Positions 1-8,337 of a stretch of DNA of 29,595 nucleotides are shown here, piece after piece; within the stretch, counting starts at the first letter, position 1, and every line of letters starts with the position of its first letter. The DNA is from Phytophthora sp. 'mugwort' (taxonomy: Eukaryota; Oomycota; Peronosporomycetes; Peronosporales; Peronosporaceae), in assembly GCA_033558025.1 (NCBI GenBank), contig JAUCEF010000053.1, positions 1 through 29,595 of the forward strand, given 5' to 3'. The notes under the pieces were generated by a model that did not search any database, had not been told where the DNA came from, and saw only the letters and a list, made by a program, of their open reading frames with translations. The translations under genes were made by a program, and so were the position numbers.

Positions 1-461
1 ATAAAATAAGAAAAAATAATCGAATTAATAAAAATGTTAAAAAAATGATTTATAATTTTAGTTATGCTTTTTATACTAAAAATATAAATATTATAACTTT
101 TTATATTAAACAAACATTAGAAAAAAAAAAAACACATAAAAAATTTATTAATAATATTGATAATATGCTTCAAGAATTTTTTAAAATATTTTCTAATTTT
201 ATTGGTTATCGTTTACAATTTAAAGGTCGTTTAAATAAATCAAAACGTAAAAAAAAACTAATTTTTCAAAAAGGAAAAATACCATTAAATACTTTAGAAT
301 ATGATATTAAATATCATTTTAATGAATTTAAAACACCATCGGGTATTTGTAGTATTAAATTATGGATTTTTTTTAAACCACTAAAAACTACATTAAATTC
401 TAAATTTTTAAAAAAACAAAGAATTAAAAATACTAATTATGTTATTTCCAAAAAAAACTAA
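1..461 (+). CDS. rps3: Ribosomal protein S3 (uS3), 3' part
   Basis: This is the C-terminal part of mitochondrial small-subunit protein S3. The reading frame is open from base 3, with no start codon needed, so the gene continues upstream of the window. The tail carries the family signature: GYRLQFKGRLNKSKRKKK, then KGKIPLNTLEYDIKYHF and GICSIKLWIFF. These match the conserved bacterial S3 C-terminal domain (G-R-L-N, basic stretch, hydrophobic I-K-L-W-I strand). The stop overlaps the first 23 bases of rpl16, the classic S10-operon rps3-rpl16 order, which suggests co-transcription. The ATG at 45 is internal and is not proposed as the start. Confidence 0.92.
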   Translation, partial: KIRKNNRINKNVKKMIYNFSYAFYTKNINIITFYIKQTLEKKKTHKKFINNIDNMLQEFFKIFSNFIGYRLQFKGRLNKSKRKKKLIFQKGKIPLNTLEYDIKYHFNEFKTPSGICSIKLWIFFKPLKTTLNSKFLKKQRIKNTNYVISKKN

Positions 462-843
462 ATATAAAAAACAATTTAAAAGTAAACTTACAGGTAAAAC
501 AACAAAAGGTAATAATATTGTTTATGGTAAATATGCTATTAAAGTTTTAAAAGAAACACGTTTAACATCAAGACAAATAGAAGCAACTCGTCGAATAATT
601 ATTCGAAAAATGAAACGATTAGGATTTCTTTGGATTCGTGTTTTTCCAGATACACCTGTAACAGCAAAACCTACAGAAAATCGTATGGGTAAAGGAAAAG
701 GTGCTGTTTCTTTTTGGGTTGCTAAAGTTAAAAAAGGTCAAATTTTATATGAAATTAGCGGTATTTCATTAGAAAATGCAAAAAAAGTTTTAAAAGCGGG
801 TTCTAATAAATTGCCGGTTAAAACAAAATTTATTTATAAATAA
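439..843 (+). CDS. rpl16: Ribosomal protein L16 (uL16)
   Basis: Large-subunit protein L16, 134 residues, close to the usual length. It sits near the peptidyl transferase centre and the tRNA elbow. Visible family features are the start MLFPKKTKYKKQFKSK, the block RQIEATRRIIIRKMKRLG and the glycine-rich MGKGKGAVSFWVAKVKKGQ near residues 74-94. The ATG lies inside the 3' end of rps3 in another frame; the overlap is normal for this pair. It is followed two bases later by a CAU tRNA that may mark the 3' end of the transcript. Confidence 0.97.
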   Translation: MLFPKKTKYKKQFKSKLTGKTTKGNNIVYGKYAIKVLKETRLTSRQIEATRRIIIRKMKRLGFLWIRVFPDTPVTAKPTENRMGKGKGAVSFWVAKVKKGQILYEISGISLENAKKVLKAGSNKLPVKTKFIYK

Positions 844-845
844 TT

Positions 846-919
846 AGGCTTATAGTTTAATTGGTTAGAGCATACCGCTCATAACGGTATAGTTGTAGGT
901 TCAAATCCTACTAGGCCTA
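846..919 (+). tRNA. tRNA with CAU anticodon (elongator Met or Ile-lysidine)
   Basis: This folds as a complete cloverleaf: acceptor AGGCTTA/TAGGCCT, anticodon stem TACCG/CGGTA around loop CTCATAA, T stem GTAGG/CCTAC and discriminator A. The anticodon is CAU. Three CAU tRNAs occur in the window. This one and the one at 8254 should be elongator Met and Ile(CAU, needing lysidine), in an order I cannot fix from sequence alone. Confidence 0.93.
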
Positions 920-940
920 ATTAAAAAATTTTTATTTTAA

Positions 941-1609
941 ATGAAAAAATTAAAAAAACAAAAAACAAATAATTTATCAAATTATCAACAATTTTTAAAA
1001 AATAATTATTTAAAAAAAAAAAAATTTAAATTAAAAAATATTTTATTTGAAAATCCAATTTTATTTAATAATTTAAATTTAGAATCTTATGTAATTGAAT
1101 TTAATAATTATGAAAACATTTATTTACCTTTTACTTTAATAAAAATAGATAAAATTTCAACAATTGCTATAAAATATGAAAATATTATATTATTTAATTA
1201 TGATTTAACTTATAATATATTACATCAATTTAATAAAATAATGCTTCAAAATATTTTAATAAAAAAAAATAATTCAATAAAAGGTCGTTTACTTGGTGGA
1301 AATTGGAATAATAAAAAAATTTTTATTTCAATTTTAGGATTTATTTTTTCTATAAAACCTATTAATTTAAATAATGCTTTAAATTATAAAAAAAAATTTT
1401 ATTTTAATAAATATAATAAAAAAGGTTTCTATAAAAGAAGAATTAATTCAACACGTTTAATTAATTGTTATAAATTAAAATATTTAAATTTTAAAGTTAA
1501 TAATTTAAATATATTTAAAAAATCAAAAAAAGAATTTTCAAGACTTTCTTATATTCAAACTATTATTCAAAATCAAAAAATAAAAAATAATAATTTTAAA
1601 ATAAAATAA
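941..1609 (+). CDS. S1-domain-like ribosomal protein candidate, orf222
   Basis: A 222-residue basic, Lys/Asn-rich protein. I do not recognise it with certainty. Residues 113-140 (IKGRLLGG, then KIFISILGFIFSIKP) have the layout of an S1/OB-fold: a glycine-containing turn, a hydrophobic strand ending in a G-F pair, and a proline after the next strand. That resembles mitochondrial Rps1. The flanks are low-complexity and basic, as expected for an organellar ribosomal protein. It lies between a tRNA and atp8 in the ribosomal protein block, which supports a translation role. Its length is close to a conserved oomycete mitochondrial ORF of about 217 codons that I recall, but I cannot verify that match. 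Rps1 identity is an inference. Confidence 0.5.
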   Translation: MKKLKKQKTNNLSNYQQFLKNNYLKKKKFKLKNILFENPILFNNLNLESYVIEFNNYENIYLPFTLIKIDKISTIAIKYENIILFNYDLTYNILHQFNKIMLQNILIKKNNSIKGRLLGGNWNNKKIFISILGFIFSIKPINLNNALNYKKKFYFNKYNKKGFYKRRINSTRLINCYKLKYLNFKVNNLNIFKKSKKEFSRLSYIQTIIQNQKIKNNNFKIK

Positions 1610-1620
1610 AAATAAAAGTG

Positions 1621-1649
1621 TTCTTTCAAGAAAAATATATGTTGAAGAA
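1621..1649 (+). promoter_or_regulatory. Stem-loop between orf222 and atp8
   Basis: TTCTTTCAA (1621-1629) pairs with TTGAAGAA (1642-1649), leaving one bulged T and a 12-base loop. It lies in the 61-base gap between two genes that have no tRNA between them, so it may be an RNA-processing signal. Confidence 0.35.
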
Positions 1650-1670
1650 ATAAAAATTTATTATAAAATT

Positions 1671-2063
1671 ATGCCACAATTCGATCAATTTTCATTTTTT
1701 AATCAAGTTTCTTGGTTTTTATTTTTTTTTTTTAATTTTTATTTTTTTATTACTTATTTTTTTTTACCTAAAATTTGTTATAATTTAAAATTTAGAAAAA
1801 AAAAAATAATTTTTGATAATAAAAAAAAAAATCAAATTAATTTTGAAAAAAATAATATTATTTATTTTTTTAATAATTCTTATAAAACTTTTTGTTTTAA
1901 TTTTGAGTTATTTATAACAAAAAAATTATCTATTTATAAAAAAAATCAAAATATTAAAATACAAAAAACTTCAATTTTTAATAAAATATTAAAACAAAAA
2001 ATTAATTATATTTTAAATAAAAAATTTTTATTATTAAATAAAATTTTTATAAGAATTAATTAA
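1671..2063 (+). CDS. atp8: ATP synthase F0 subunit 8
   Basis: Subunit 8 of the mitochondrial ATP synthase peripheral stalk and membrane sector, 130 residues. The N-terminus MPQFDQFSFFNQ is the canonical MPQ-D-F-FNQ start of Atp8. It is followed by one transmembrane helix (about residues 14-34, Phe/Trp-rich) ending at LPKI, then a basic matrix tail. The tail is longer than the roughly 50-70 residue animal or fungal form, as is common in protists, and is Lys/Asn-rich with little conserved sequence. The next gene is trnK, 10 bases after the stop. Confidence 0.92.
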   Translation: MPQFDQFSFFNQVSWFLFFFFNFYFFITYFFLPKICYNLKFRKKKIIFDNKKKNQINFEKNNIIYFFNNSYKTFCFNFELFITKKLSIYKKNQNIKIQKTSIFNKILKQKINYILNKKFLLLNKIFIRIN

Positions 2064-2073
2064 TTTTTTAAAT

Positions 2074-2146
2074 AAGTGTATAGCTCAGCTGGTAGAGCAC
2101 CGGACTTTTAATCTGATGGTCTTGGGTTCAAATCCCAATACACTTA
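2074..2146 (+). tRNA. trnK: tRNA-Lys(UUU)
   Basis: Acceptor AAGTGTA/TACACTT, anticodon loop with TTT, T stem TTGGG/CCCAA and discriminator A. It sits two bases before trnA. Confidence 0.96.
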
Positions 2147-2148
2147 TT

Positions 2149-2221
2149 GGGGATATATTTCAACTGGTAGAAAGTATGTTTTGCAAATATAATGTTATCG
2201 GTTCGAATCCGATTATCTCCA
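2149..2221 (+). tRNA. trnA: tRNA-Ala(UGC)
   Basis: Acceptor GGGGATA/TATCTCC, anticodon stem TATGT/ATATA with loop TTTGCAA (anticodon TGC), T stem ATCGG/CCGAT, discriminator A. The neighbouring ORF frame runs through this tRNA, so the rps14 start must lie after it. Confidence 0.94.
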
Positions 2222-2247
2222 TATTTATCTTTCTTAAATATAATTTT

Positions 2248-2547
2248 ATGCAAAAAAAAATTAAAAAAAATATTAAACAACGTAATTTATTTAAAAATTT
2301 TGAAAAAAATAGATTAACTTTAAAAATTCTTTCAAAAAATTTAAATATTGAAAAAAATTTAAGATGGAAATTACAACAAAAGTGGTTTTTTTTCCATCAA
2401 AATTCATCAATTACTAGAATTAAAAATGTGTGTGTTTTAACTGGACGTTCTAAAAGTATTTATCGTTTATTTAAAATATCCAGAATCCAATTACGTAAAT
2501 TAGCATCAAAAGGGTTTTTACCCGGTATTTCTAAATATAGTTGGTAA
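2248..2547 (+). CDS. rps14: Ribosomal protein S14 (uS14)
   Basis: Small-subunit head protein S14, 99 residues. The ATG at 2248 is the first after the trnA gene; the frame is open further upstream but only through tRNAs. The conserved C-terminal half is clear: the T-R-I-K-N-V-C-V-L-T-G-R-S run near residues 56-68, then YRLFKISRIQLRKLASKGFL and the terminal PGISKYSW. It lacks the zinc-binding cysteine set of zinc-type S14, as expected for the mitochondrial form. It starts the rps14-rps8-rpl6-rps2-rps4 block. Confidence 0.97.
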   Translation: MQKKIKKNIKQRNLFKNFEKNRLTLKILSKNLNIEKNLRWKLQQKWFFFHQNSSITRIKNVCVLTGRSKSIYRLFKISRIQLRKLASKGFLPGISKYSW

Positions 2548-2554
2548 TTTAATT

Positions 2555-2935
2555 ATGATTATAACAGATACTCTTTCCAATTTATTTTCAAAAATAAAAA
2601 ATGGTTATTTAGTAAAAAAATCAAAAATAGTACAACAAAAATCAAAACAAAGTATAAATATTTTAAATATCTTAATTAAAGAAGGTTTTATAAAAAGTTA
2701 TAAGATAAATTCCAAAAATCAATTAGAGATTTATTTAAAATATAGAAAAAATAAAGCAGTTATTACTGAAATAAAACGTTTATCAAAACCGGGAAAACGT
2801 TTATATATTGCTAATAAGGATTTATATAAAAAAAAAACAGGATTTTATATTCTTTCAACATCTATTGGTATTTTAACAGATTTACAAGCTAAAAAATTAA
2901 ATGTTGGTGGTGAATTGATTTGTAAAATTATTTAA
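2555..2935 (+). CDS. rps8: Ribosomal protein S8 (uS8)
   Basis: Small-subunit protein S8, 126 residues, which binds the central domain of the small rRNA. The N-terminal signature is DTLSNLFSKIKNGYLVKKS. The C-terminal core RLSKPGKRLYIANKDLY, then YILSTSIGILTDLQAKKLNVGGELICKII, ends in the usual G-G-E-x-I-C/L motif. It starts seven bases after rps14 and ends six bases before rpl6, in spc-operon order. Confidence 0.97.
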   Translation: MIITDTLSNLFSKIKNGYLVKKSKIVQQKSKQSINILNILIKEGFIKSYKINSKNQLEIYLKYRKNKAVITEIKRLSKPGKRLYIANKDLYKKKTGFYILSTSIGILTDLQAKKLNVGGELICKII

Positions 2936-2941
2936 AAAATT

Positions 2942-3547
2942 ATGATAAAAATAATAAAAAAAAATGTTAAATTAAAAAATAAAAATTTTTTTAAAAGTTC
3001 TTTAGGAAATATTAATTTATTTTTTATTGATAAAACTTTTATTTTTCCAACAGATTTAAAAATTTATAGTAATAATAAAATAATTTTTTTTGAAACATCT
3101 TTAGGTTTATTATCTTTAACAATAATTAATGATTTATATTTTTTTATAAAAAAAAATAAATTATTAATTATTGTTAATAAAAATAAAAAAAAAAAAAGTA
3201 TTTTAAATTTATACAATAAATTAATAAAAATAAAAATAAAAGGTGTTTTACAAGGTTTTAAAATTAATTTAATATTAAAAGGTATAGGTTTTAAAGCTTT
3301 TATTGAAAATAATACTTTAATTTTAAAATTAGGTTTTAGTCATAATATTAGAATTCCAATTCCATTAAATATTGAAATTATTAATCAAACAAATACTTTA
3401 ATTTTTAGTAGTATCGATTATATTTTTTTACATCAATTTGTACATTATATTAAAAATCATAAAAAACCTGAACCATATAAAGGAAAAGGTTTATTATTAA
3501 AAAATGAAAAAATTTTACAAAAAGAGGGAAAAAAAAGTAAAAAATAA
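2942..3547 (+). CDS. rpl6: Ribosomal protein L6 (uL6)
   Basis: Large-subunit protein L6, 201 residues, which lies near the sarcin-ricin loop. The second L6 domain is best conserved: LQGFKINLILKGIGFKAF near residues 103-120, LKLGFSHNIRIPIP, and near the C-terminus the KKPEPYKGKGLL motif typical of all L6 proteins. The first domain is degenerate, with long lysine/asparagine stretches, as in other AT-rich mtDNAs. It is followed six bases later by rps2. Confidence 0.95.
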   Translation: MIKIIKKNVKLKNKNFFKSSLGNINLFFIDKTFIFPTDLKIYSNNKIIFFETSLGLLSLTIINDLYFFIKKNKLLIIVNKNKKKKSILNLYNKLIKIKIKGVLQGFKINLILKGIGFKAFIENNTLILKLGFSHNIRIPIPLNIEIINQTNTLIFSSIDYIFLHQFVHYIKNHKKPEPYKGKGLLLKNEKILQKEGKKSKK

Positions 3548-3553
3548 TTAAAT

Positions 3554-4147
3554 ATGATACAAAAAAAAAAAAAAAAACATAATAATATTTTATTAAATTT
3601 ATTATTTAAATCAAAAAATATGTATGGAGAATCTTTAATAGATACAAATAAAGAATTATTATCTTTTATATTTGGAAGTAGACATGATTATACTATAATT
3701 AATTTAAAAAATGTTTCATTTTTTTTAAAACGTATATTTAATTTAACTAAAATTATATTAAAAAAAAATGAAAAAATTTTAATAATAGGGAATGATAATG
3801 AAATTAAATTTTTATTAACTACATCTTTTATAAAAAAAAATCCAAATATCATTTTTTTTACAAAAGAATGGGTAAATGGTTTAATTACTAATAAAATTAT
3901 GAATACAACATTTAATAAGATAATTAATTATTTATTAAAAGAAAATGAAATTAAATTAATTTTAGTTATAAAAAGTTCTGTAAAAGATACTTTTTTAAAT
4001 CAAGAACTTTCTGTTTTAAAAATTCCTACTATTTCATTAGTAAATACAAGTCAAACTATACAAAATATTAATTATCCTGTAGTAATGAATTCTAAAAATA
4101 TTCAATCAATATATACTTTAATGTATTTATTACGTAAAATATTTTAA
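3554..4147 (+). CDS. rps2: Ribosomal protein S2 (uS2)
   Basis: Small-subunit protein S2, 197 residues. Recognisable blocks are FGSRHDYTIINLKNV near residues 40-54 (the S2 G-x-R-x-x-x-x-I-I-L motif), FFTKEWVNGLITN near 99-111 (the W-x-x-G-x-L-T-N motif) and the C-terminal LKIPTISLVNTSQ followed by the YPV strand. The family is normally somewhat longer; variable loops are missing here but core strands are kept. It sits between rpl6 and rps4. Confidence 0.94.
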   Translation: MIQKKKKKHNNILLNLLFKSKNMYGESLIDTNKELLSFIFGSRHDYTIINLKNVSFFLKRIFNLTKIILKKNEKILIIGNDNEIKFLLTTSFIKKNPNIIFFTKEWVNGLITNKIMNTTFNKIINYLLKENEIKLILVIKSSVKDTFLNQELSVLKIPTISLVNTSQTIQNINYPVVMNSKNIQSIYTLMYLLRKIF

Positions 4148-4155
4148 TAAATAAG

Positions 4156-4617
4156 ATGAATAAATTAAGACCGAGAAATAAAATATGTTTTCAAAATAAT
4201 AGGAACATACATAAAAATTTAAACTTATTAAAATTAAAATCAAAAAAATGGAATTTATTTAAAAAAAAATTAAGATATCGAAAAGAAATAAAACCTGAAA
4301 AACGTAAAAAATTTTTTCAAAAAAGATTATTTGAAAAACAACAATTTCGGAATTTTTATGGATGTATTCATGAATATCAATTAAAAAATTTATTTCAAAA
4401 ATTATTAAAAAAAGATAATAAAATAAATATCTTTAAAAAATTTGTAATTTTATTAGAAAGTCGCTTAGATATAAATCTTGTAAGATTAAAATTAGTTAAA
4501 ACTATTTTTCAAGCAAAACAATTAATTAATCATAAAAAAATTAAGGTTAATAATAAAATTATAAGTAAATCTAATTTTATATTACATAAAGGTGATATTA
4601 TTCATATTATTAAATAA
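4156..4617 (+). CDS. rps4: Ribosomal protein S4 (uS4), S4-domain part
   Basis: Small-subunit assembly protein S4, 153 residues as read. The N-terminus MNKLRPRNKICFQNN is typical of mitochondrial Rps4. The S4 RNA-binding domain is clear at residues 96-153: LESRLDINLVRLKLVKT, then QAKQLINHKKIKVNNK and KGDIIHI. The protein stops right after the S4 domain. In many mitochondrial Rps4 proteins a long C-terminal extension follows. The next ORF, starting two bases after this stop, ends with a tail that looks like that extension. One extra A in the TAAATAAATA junction (4611-4620) would fuse the two frames into one protein of about 405 residues. Confidence 0.93.
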   Translation: MNKLRPRNKICFQNNRNIHKNLNLLKLKSKKWNLFKKKLRYRKEIKPEKRKKFFQKRLFEKQQFRNFYGCIHEYQLKNLFQKLLKKDNKINIFKKFVILLESRLDINLVRLKLVKTIFQAKQLINHKKIKVNNKIISKSNFILHKGDIIHIIK

Positions 4618-4619
4618 AT

Positions 4620-5372
4620 ATGCAAAAGGATAATAAAAATTTTCAAAGAAATAAAAATTCTCAAAAAAACGAGGGTTTTCAAAAAAATAGAAATTCTCAA
4701 AAAAACGAAGGTTTTCAAAAAAATAGAAATTTTCAAAAAAATAAAAATTCTCAAAAAAACGAAGATTTTCAAAGAACTAGAAATTTTCAAAAAAACGAAG
4801 ATTTTCAAAGAACTAGAAATTTTCAAAAAAATGAAGGTTTTCAAAGAACTAGAAATTTTCAAAAAAATGAAGGTTTTCAAAAAAATAGAAATTTTCAAAA
4901 AAATGAAGGTTTTCAAAAAAATAGAAATTTTCAAAAAAATGAAGGTTTTCAAAAAAATAGAAATTTTCAAAAAAATAGAAATTTTCAAAAAAATGAAGGT
5001 TTTCAAAAAAATAGAAATTTTCAAAAAAATGAAGGTTTTCAAAGAACTAGAAATTTTCAAAAAAATAATAGTTTGAAAGGAGATAAAAAATTTTATAAAC
5101 AGCATTTTAATCAAGAAAAGAATAAATATTCTTCTTCTTATAAACGTTATAATAAATATCCTTATCAAAAAAATAACAAATATTCTTATAAAAATAATAT
5201 TTATTATATTTTAGGTGAAAAAAAACCATCAAAACCTTTAATAACTTCTTATTTACATAGAAATAAAAAAATAAAAACAGGTATGTTTTTTAAAGAACCT
5301 TCTTATAAAACAATTTTATATCCTTTTCATTTAAATTTAAAATTAATTAATGAATATTTGAAAAAAAAATAA
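4620..5372 (+). CDS. Hexapeptide-repeat ORF with Rps4-like C-terminal tail
   Basis: A 250-residue ORF starting two bases after the rps4 stop, in a different frame. Residues 7-150 are 24 tandem hexapeptides of pattern (N/G/D)-(F/S)-Q-(K/R)-(N/T)-(E/R/K), mostly alternating NFQKNE and GFQKNR. Residues 151-195 are Lys/Asn/Tyr-rich. The tail, roughly 203-250, contains PLITSYLHRNKKIKTGMFF and ILYPFHLNLKLINEYLKKK. That resembles the conserved terminus of long mitochondrial Rps4 proteins (a proline-led strand, an N-Y-K-T-like segment, then a hydrophobic end). I infer that this is the expanded, repeat-bearing C-terminal half of Rps4. It may be separated by a real stop or by a one-base assembly error. 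A lineage-specific independent protein is the alternative. Confidence 0.6.
   Translation: MQKDNKNFQRNKNSQKNEGFQKNRNSQKNEGFQKNRNFQKNKNSQKNEDFQRTRNFQKNEDFQRTRNFQKNEGFQRTRNFQKNEGFQKNRNFQKNEGFQKNRNFQKNEGFQKNRNFQKNRNFQKNEGFQKNRNFQKNEGFQRTRNFQKNNSLKGDKKFYKQHFNQEKNKYSSSYKRYNKYPYQKNNKYSYKNNIYYILGEKKPSKPLITSYLHRNKKIKTGMFFKEPSYKTILYPFHLNLKLINEYLKKK
4638..5069 (+). repeat. In-frame 18/36-bp tandem repeat array
   Basis: Twenty-four units of 18 bp, each built on TTTCAAAAAAAT or TTTCAAAGAACT plus a variable hexamer. They are organised largely as 36-bp doublets and lie wholly inside the repeat ORF. Variant units (AGAACT giving R-T, and GAT/GGT at the first residue) are interspersed, pointing to expansion by unequal exchange or replication slippage while the frame was maintained. 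Confidence 0.95.
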
Positions 5373-5376
5373 AAAT

Positions 5377-5398
5377 TTAAACCATTTATATGGTTTAA
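5377..5398 (+). promoter_or_regulatory. Perfect hairpin just upstream of rnl
   Basis: TTAAACCAT (5377-5385) and ATGGTTTAA (5390-5398) form a perfect 9-bp stem with a TTAT loop. It lies between the repeat ORF stop and the 5' end of the large rRNA, where no tRNA separates mRNA from rRNA. A role as processing signal or terminator is inferred. Confidence 0.55.
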
Positions 5399-5399
5399 G

Positions 5400-6996
5400 T
5401 ATAAATAATAATAAAAGCATTAAGTGGATGCCTTGGCATTAATTTGATTTTTAGGACGTAAAAAATGCGAAAAGTTTTATTAAATAATATTTTATTTTGA
5501 AATAAAAATTTCCTAAAGAAAACTTTTTTTTTGTGAAAATTTTAAAAACAGTGAATTGAAATATCTAAGTAACTGTTAAAAAAATCAAACGAGATTCCGT
5601 TAGTAATGACGAGTGAAAATGGAAATTAGGTTTATAAAAATAAAAAAATATTTGAAAAATTTTGAAAAATTTACTTAAAAAGGTGAAAGTCCTGTAGAAT
5701 AATAATTGTTTTTATAATAGTAAAAAGGGTTATGTGTAAGCCTTTTTGAATATTGGGGAACCACCCTCAAAACCTTTTAAAAATTAATGATCGATAGTGG
5801 ACAAGTACTGTAAAGGAAAGGTGAAAAAGAACTTTTGAGTTTGAAATAATTCTGAAACTTAATGTTAACAATCAATTGAAACTTTTTTAAAAAGTAACAG
5901 TGTACCTTTTGCATAATGGGCCAGCAAGTTTATTTTTATAGCAAGCTTAATTTAATAAAGTAGGCGTAGATAAATCAAGTTTTAAAAAGCTTTTTAGTTA
6001 TATAAATAAGACCCGAAACTGAGTGATCTAACCATGAACAGATTGAAAAATAGGTAAAACTATTTGAAGGATCGAACTCACATATGTGGCAAAATATGGA
6101 GATGATTTGTGGTTAGGAGTGAAAGGCTAATCAAACTCAGAGATAGCTGGTTTTCCGCGAAATCTATTGAAGTAGAGCATTTAAAATCTTTTTTTGGGGT
6201 AGAGCACTCATTGAGCTAGGGGGTGTAAAAACTTACTGAATTCTTGGAAACTCCGAATACAAAAAAAAGTAATTTAAATAGACAGACATTAGGCGCTAAG
6301 GTCTTTTGTCAAAAGGGAAACAGCCCAGATTGATCGCTAAGGTCTCTAAATAATATTCTAAGTGAAAAAGGAAGTGAAAAAATGATTACAACCCATAGGT
6401 AGGCTTGGAAGCAGCCATCCTTTAAAGAAAGCGTAATAGCTCATTGGTCTAGTTTTTTTGCGCCTAAAATGTATCGAGACTTAAGAAATTTACCGAAGCG
6501 GCAAGTTTTATTTTTAATAAAACGGTAGCGGAACATTCTGTATGTTAATAAAGATATATTGTGAAATATGTTGAAGATATCAGAAAAGAAAATGCTGGCA
6601 TTAGTAACAAAAAATAACGAATATAAATCGTTATCACCGTAAATCCAAGGGTTTCTATGTTAAGATGTATTACATAGAGTGAAACGGCCCCTAAGAAAGA
6701 TTTGACGAAAGCAGATTTTGATGGGATAATTTTTAAATTAAATTTTTTTAAAAAAGTGACAAAAATTTTTAATTTTTCAGGAAATAGCTTTTTTAATTAA
6801 AAACCGTACCCTAAACCGACACAGGTGGATAGGTCGAGTAGACTAAGGTGAATGAGAGAACTATATTGAAGGAACTCGGCAAAATGACTTTGTAACTTCG
6901 GGATAAAAAGTACCTAATTATTTTTAATAATTAGGTGTCACAAAATAGGGGGTTGCGACTGTTTAATAAAAACTTAGGACTCTGCTAAATGGTAAC

Positions 6997-7034
<38 letters not shown>

Positions 7035-7092
7035 ATTAAAAGGAAATGTTTGCGCATTAAATGGAAGTCCCAGTAAACGGCGGCCGTAACTC

Positions 7093-7149
<57 letters not shown>

Positions 7150-7585
7150 TGTAACGACATCCCCGCTGTCTCCAATATAGACTCAGTGAATTTGAATTAT
7201 CCGTGAAGATGCGGATTTTCTATAGTTAGACGGAAAGACCCCGTGAACCTTTACTACATCTTTATATTGTTATTTTATCTAATATGTGTAGTATAAGTGG
7301 TAATCTTTTAAACCTTTACGCTAGTAAATTGTATAGATATTCTTGAAATACCACTCTTATTAAAATAAATAACTAATATTTTTTAAATAGACATTGTATG
7401 GTTGGTAGTTTGACTGGGGCGGTCACCTCCTAAAGAGTAACGGAGGTGTACAAAGGTAAGCTCAAATTGGATAATATTATCAATTGTAGAGCATAATGGT
7501 AAAAGCTTGCTTGACTGTAAGATAGACATATCAAACAGGGACGAAAGTCGGTCATAGTGATCCGATAATTCTTTGTGGAAAGATT

Positions 7586-7628
<43 letters not shown>

Positions 7629-7706
7629 GACTCCTAAGAGCTCCTATCGACGGAGTCGTTTGGCACCTCGATGTCGACTCATCACATCCTGGAGCTGAAG
7701 AAGGTT

Positions 7707-7746
<40 letters not shown>

Positions 7747-8036
7747 TTGGGTTTAGAACGTCGTGAGACAGTTTGGTTCCTATCTTCTATAGATATTTTG
7801 AAAAATGCAAGAATCTAACTCTAGTACGAGAGGACCGAGAAGGGTAAATCTCTGGTGTATCGGTTGTTGAGAGGCATAGCCGAGTAGCTAAATTTATTTT
7901 GGATAATTACTGAAAGCATCTAAGTAAGAAACCATTCTTAAAAATTTTTCATATAAAAACTGTAAAAGATGATTACATTAATAGGTTTTAAGTATAAGTA
8001 TTGTAAAATATTTAGCTTAAAAATACTAAAAGTTTT
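5400..8036 (+). rRNA. rnl: Large subunit ribosomal RNA
   Basis: The large-subunit rRNA, continuous at about 2.6 kb. The 5' end is recognised by AAGTGGATGCCTTGGCATT (5415-5433), the bacterial 23S start. Domains IV-V are strongly conserved: CGGCCGTAACTCTGACGGTC (7080-7099), the peptidyl-transferase segment CCGGGGATAACAGGCTGATG (7610-7629) and the sarcin-ricin loop AGTACGAGAGGACCG (7823-7837). The 3' end is placed near TTTAGCTTAAAAATACTAA. Both ends are approximate. No intron interrupts the usual insertion-prone sites in domain V. tRNA-Asn follows within about 20 bases. Confidence 0.97.
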
Positions 8037-8056
8037 AAAAATTAAAATATAATTAT

Positions 8057-8128
8057 TTCTTTGTAGCTCAACGGTAGAGCAAATGGCTGTTAACCATTAG
8101 GTTGTAGGTTCAAATCCTATCAAAGAAG
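8057..8128 (+). tRNA. trnN: tRNA-Asn(GUU)
   Basis: Acceptor TTCTTTG/CAAAGAA, anticodon stem AATGG/CCATT with loop CTGTTAA, T stem GTAGG/CCTAT and discriminator G. First of five tRNAs after rnl. Confidence 0.95.
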
Positions 8129-8140
8129 TTTTATATTTTA

Positions 8141-8229
8141 GGTCGAATAGCCAAGTCAGGTTTAAGGCAGTAGTTTGCTAAACTATCAGTTAATTTATTA
8201 ACTCGTGGGTTCAAATCCCACTTCGACTT
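8141..8229 (+). tRNA. trnS: tRNA-Ser(GCU), long variable arm
   Basis: A class II tRNA of 89 bases: acceptor GGTCGAA/TTCGACT, anticodon loop with GCT, a long variable arm (CAGTTAATTTATTAACTC) and T stem GTGGG/CCCAC. Confidence 0.93.
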
Positions 8230-8253
8230 ATTTTATTAATAAAGTATTAATAA

Positions 8254-8325
8254 GATGATGTAGTTTAATGGTAGAGCGTGGGAATCATAATCCTAATGTT
8301 GTAGGTTCAAATCCTACCATCATTA
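8254..8325 (+). tRNA. tRNA with CAU anticodon (Ile-lysidine or elongator Met)
   Basis: Acceptor GATGATG/CATCATT, anticodon stem TGGGA/TCCTA with loop ATCATAA, T stem GTAGG/CCTAC, discriminator A. Position 32 of the loop is A, unlike the other two CAU tRNAs. See 846 and 8431 for the other members of the set. Confidence 0.92.
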
Positions 8326-8337
8326 ATTATCTTTAAA

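Noticed and set aside
4638..5069. Repeat array as a CRISPR
   Set aside because: The repeats are contiguous with no unique spacers, and the array is coding.
4831..5076. Second plus-strand ORF inside the repeat array
   Set aside because: Alternative-frame reading of the same repeats; the main frame has the unique flanking sequence.
4602..5168. Long minus-strand ORF of 188 codons across the repeat array
   Set aside because: It is the antisense shadow of the 18-bp repeats, which lack stops in several frames; its sequence is a monotonous Phe/Leu/Ile repeat with no conserved motif.
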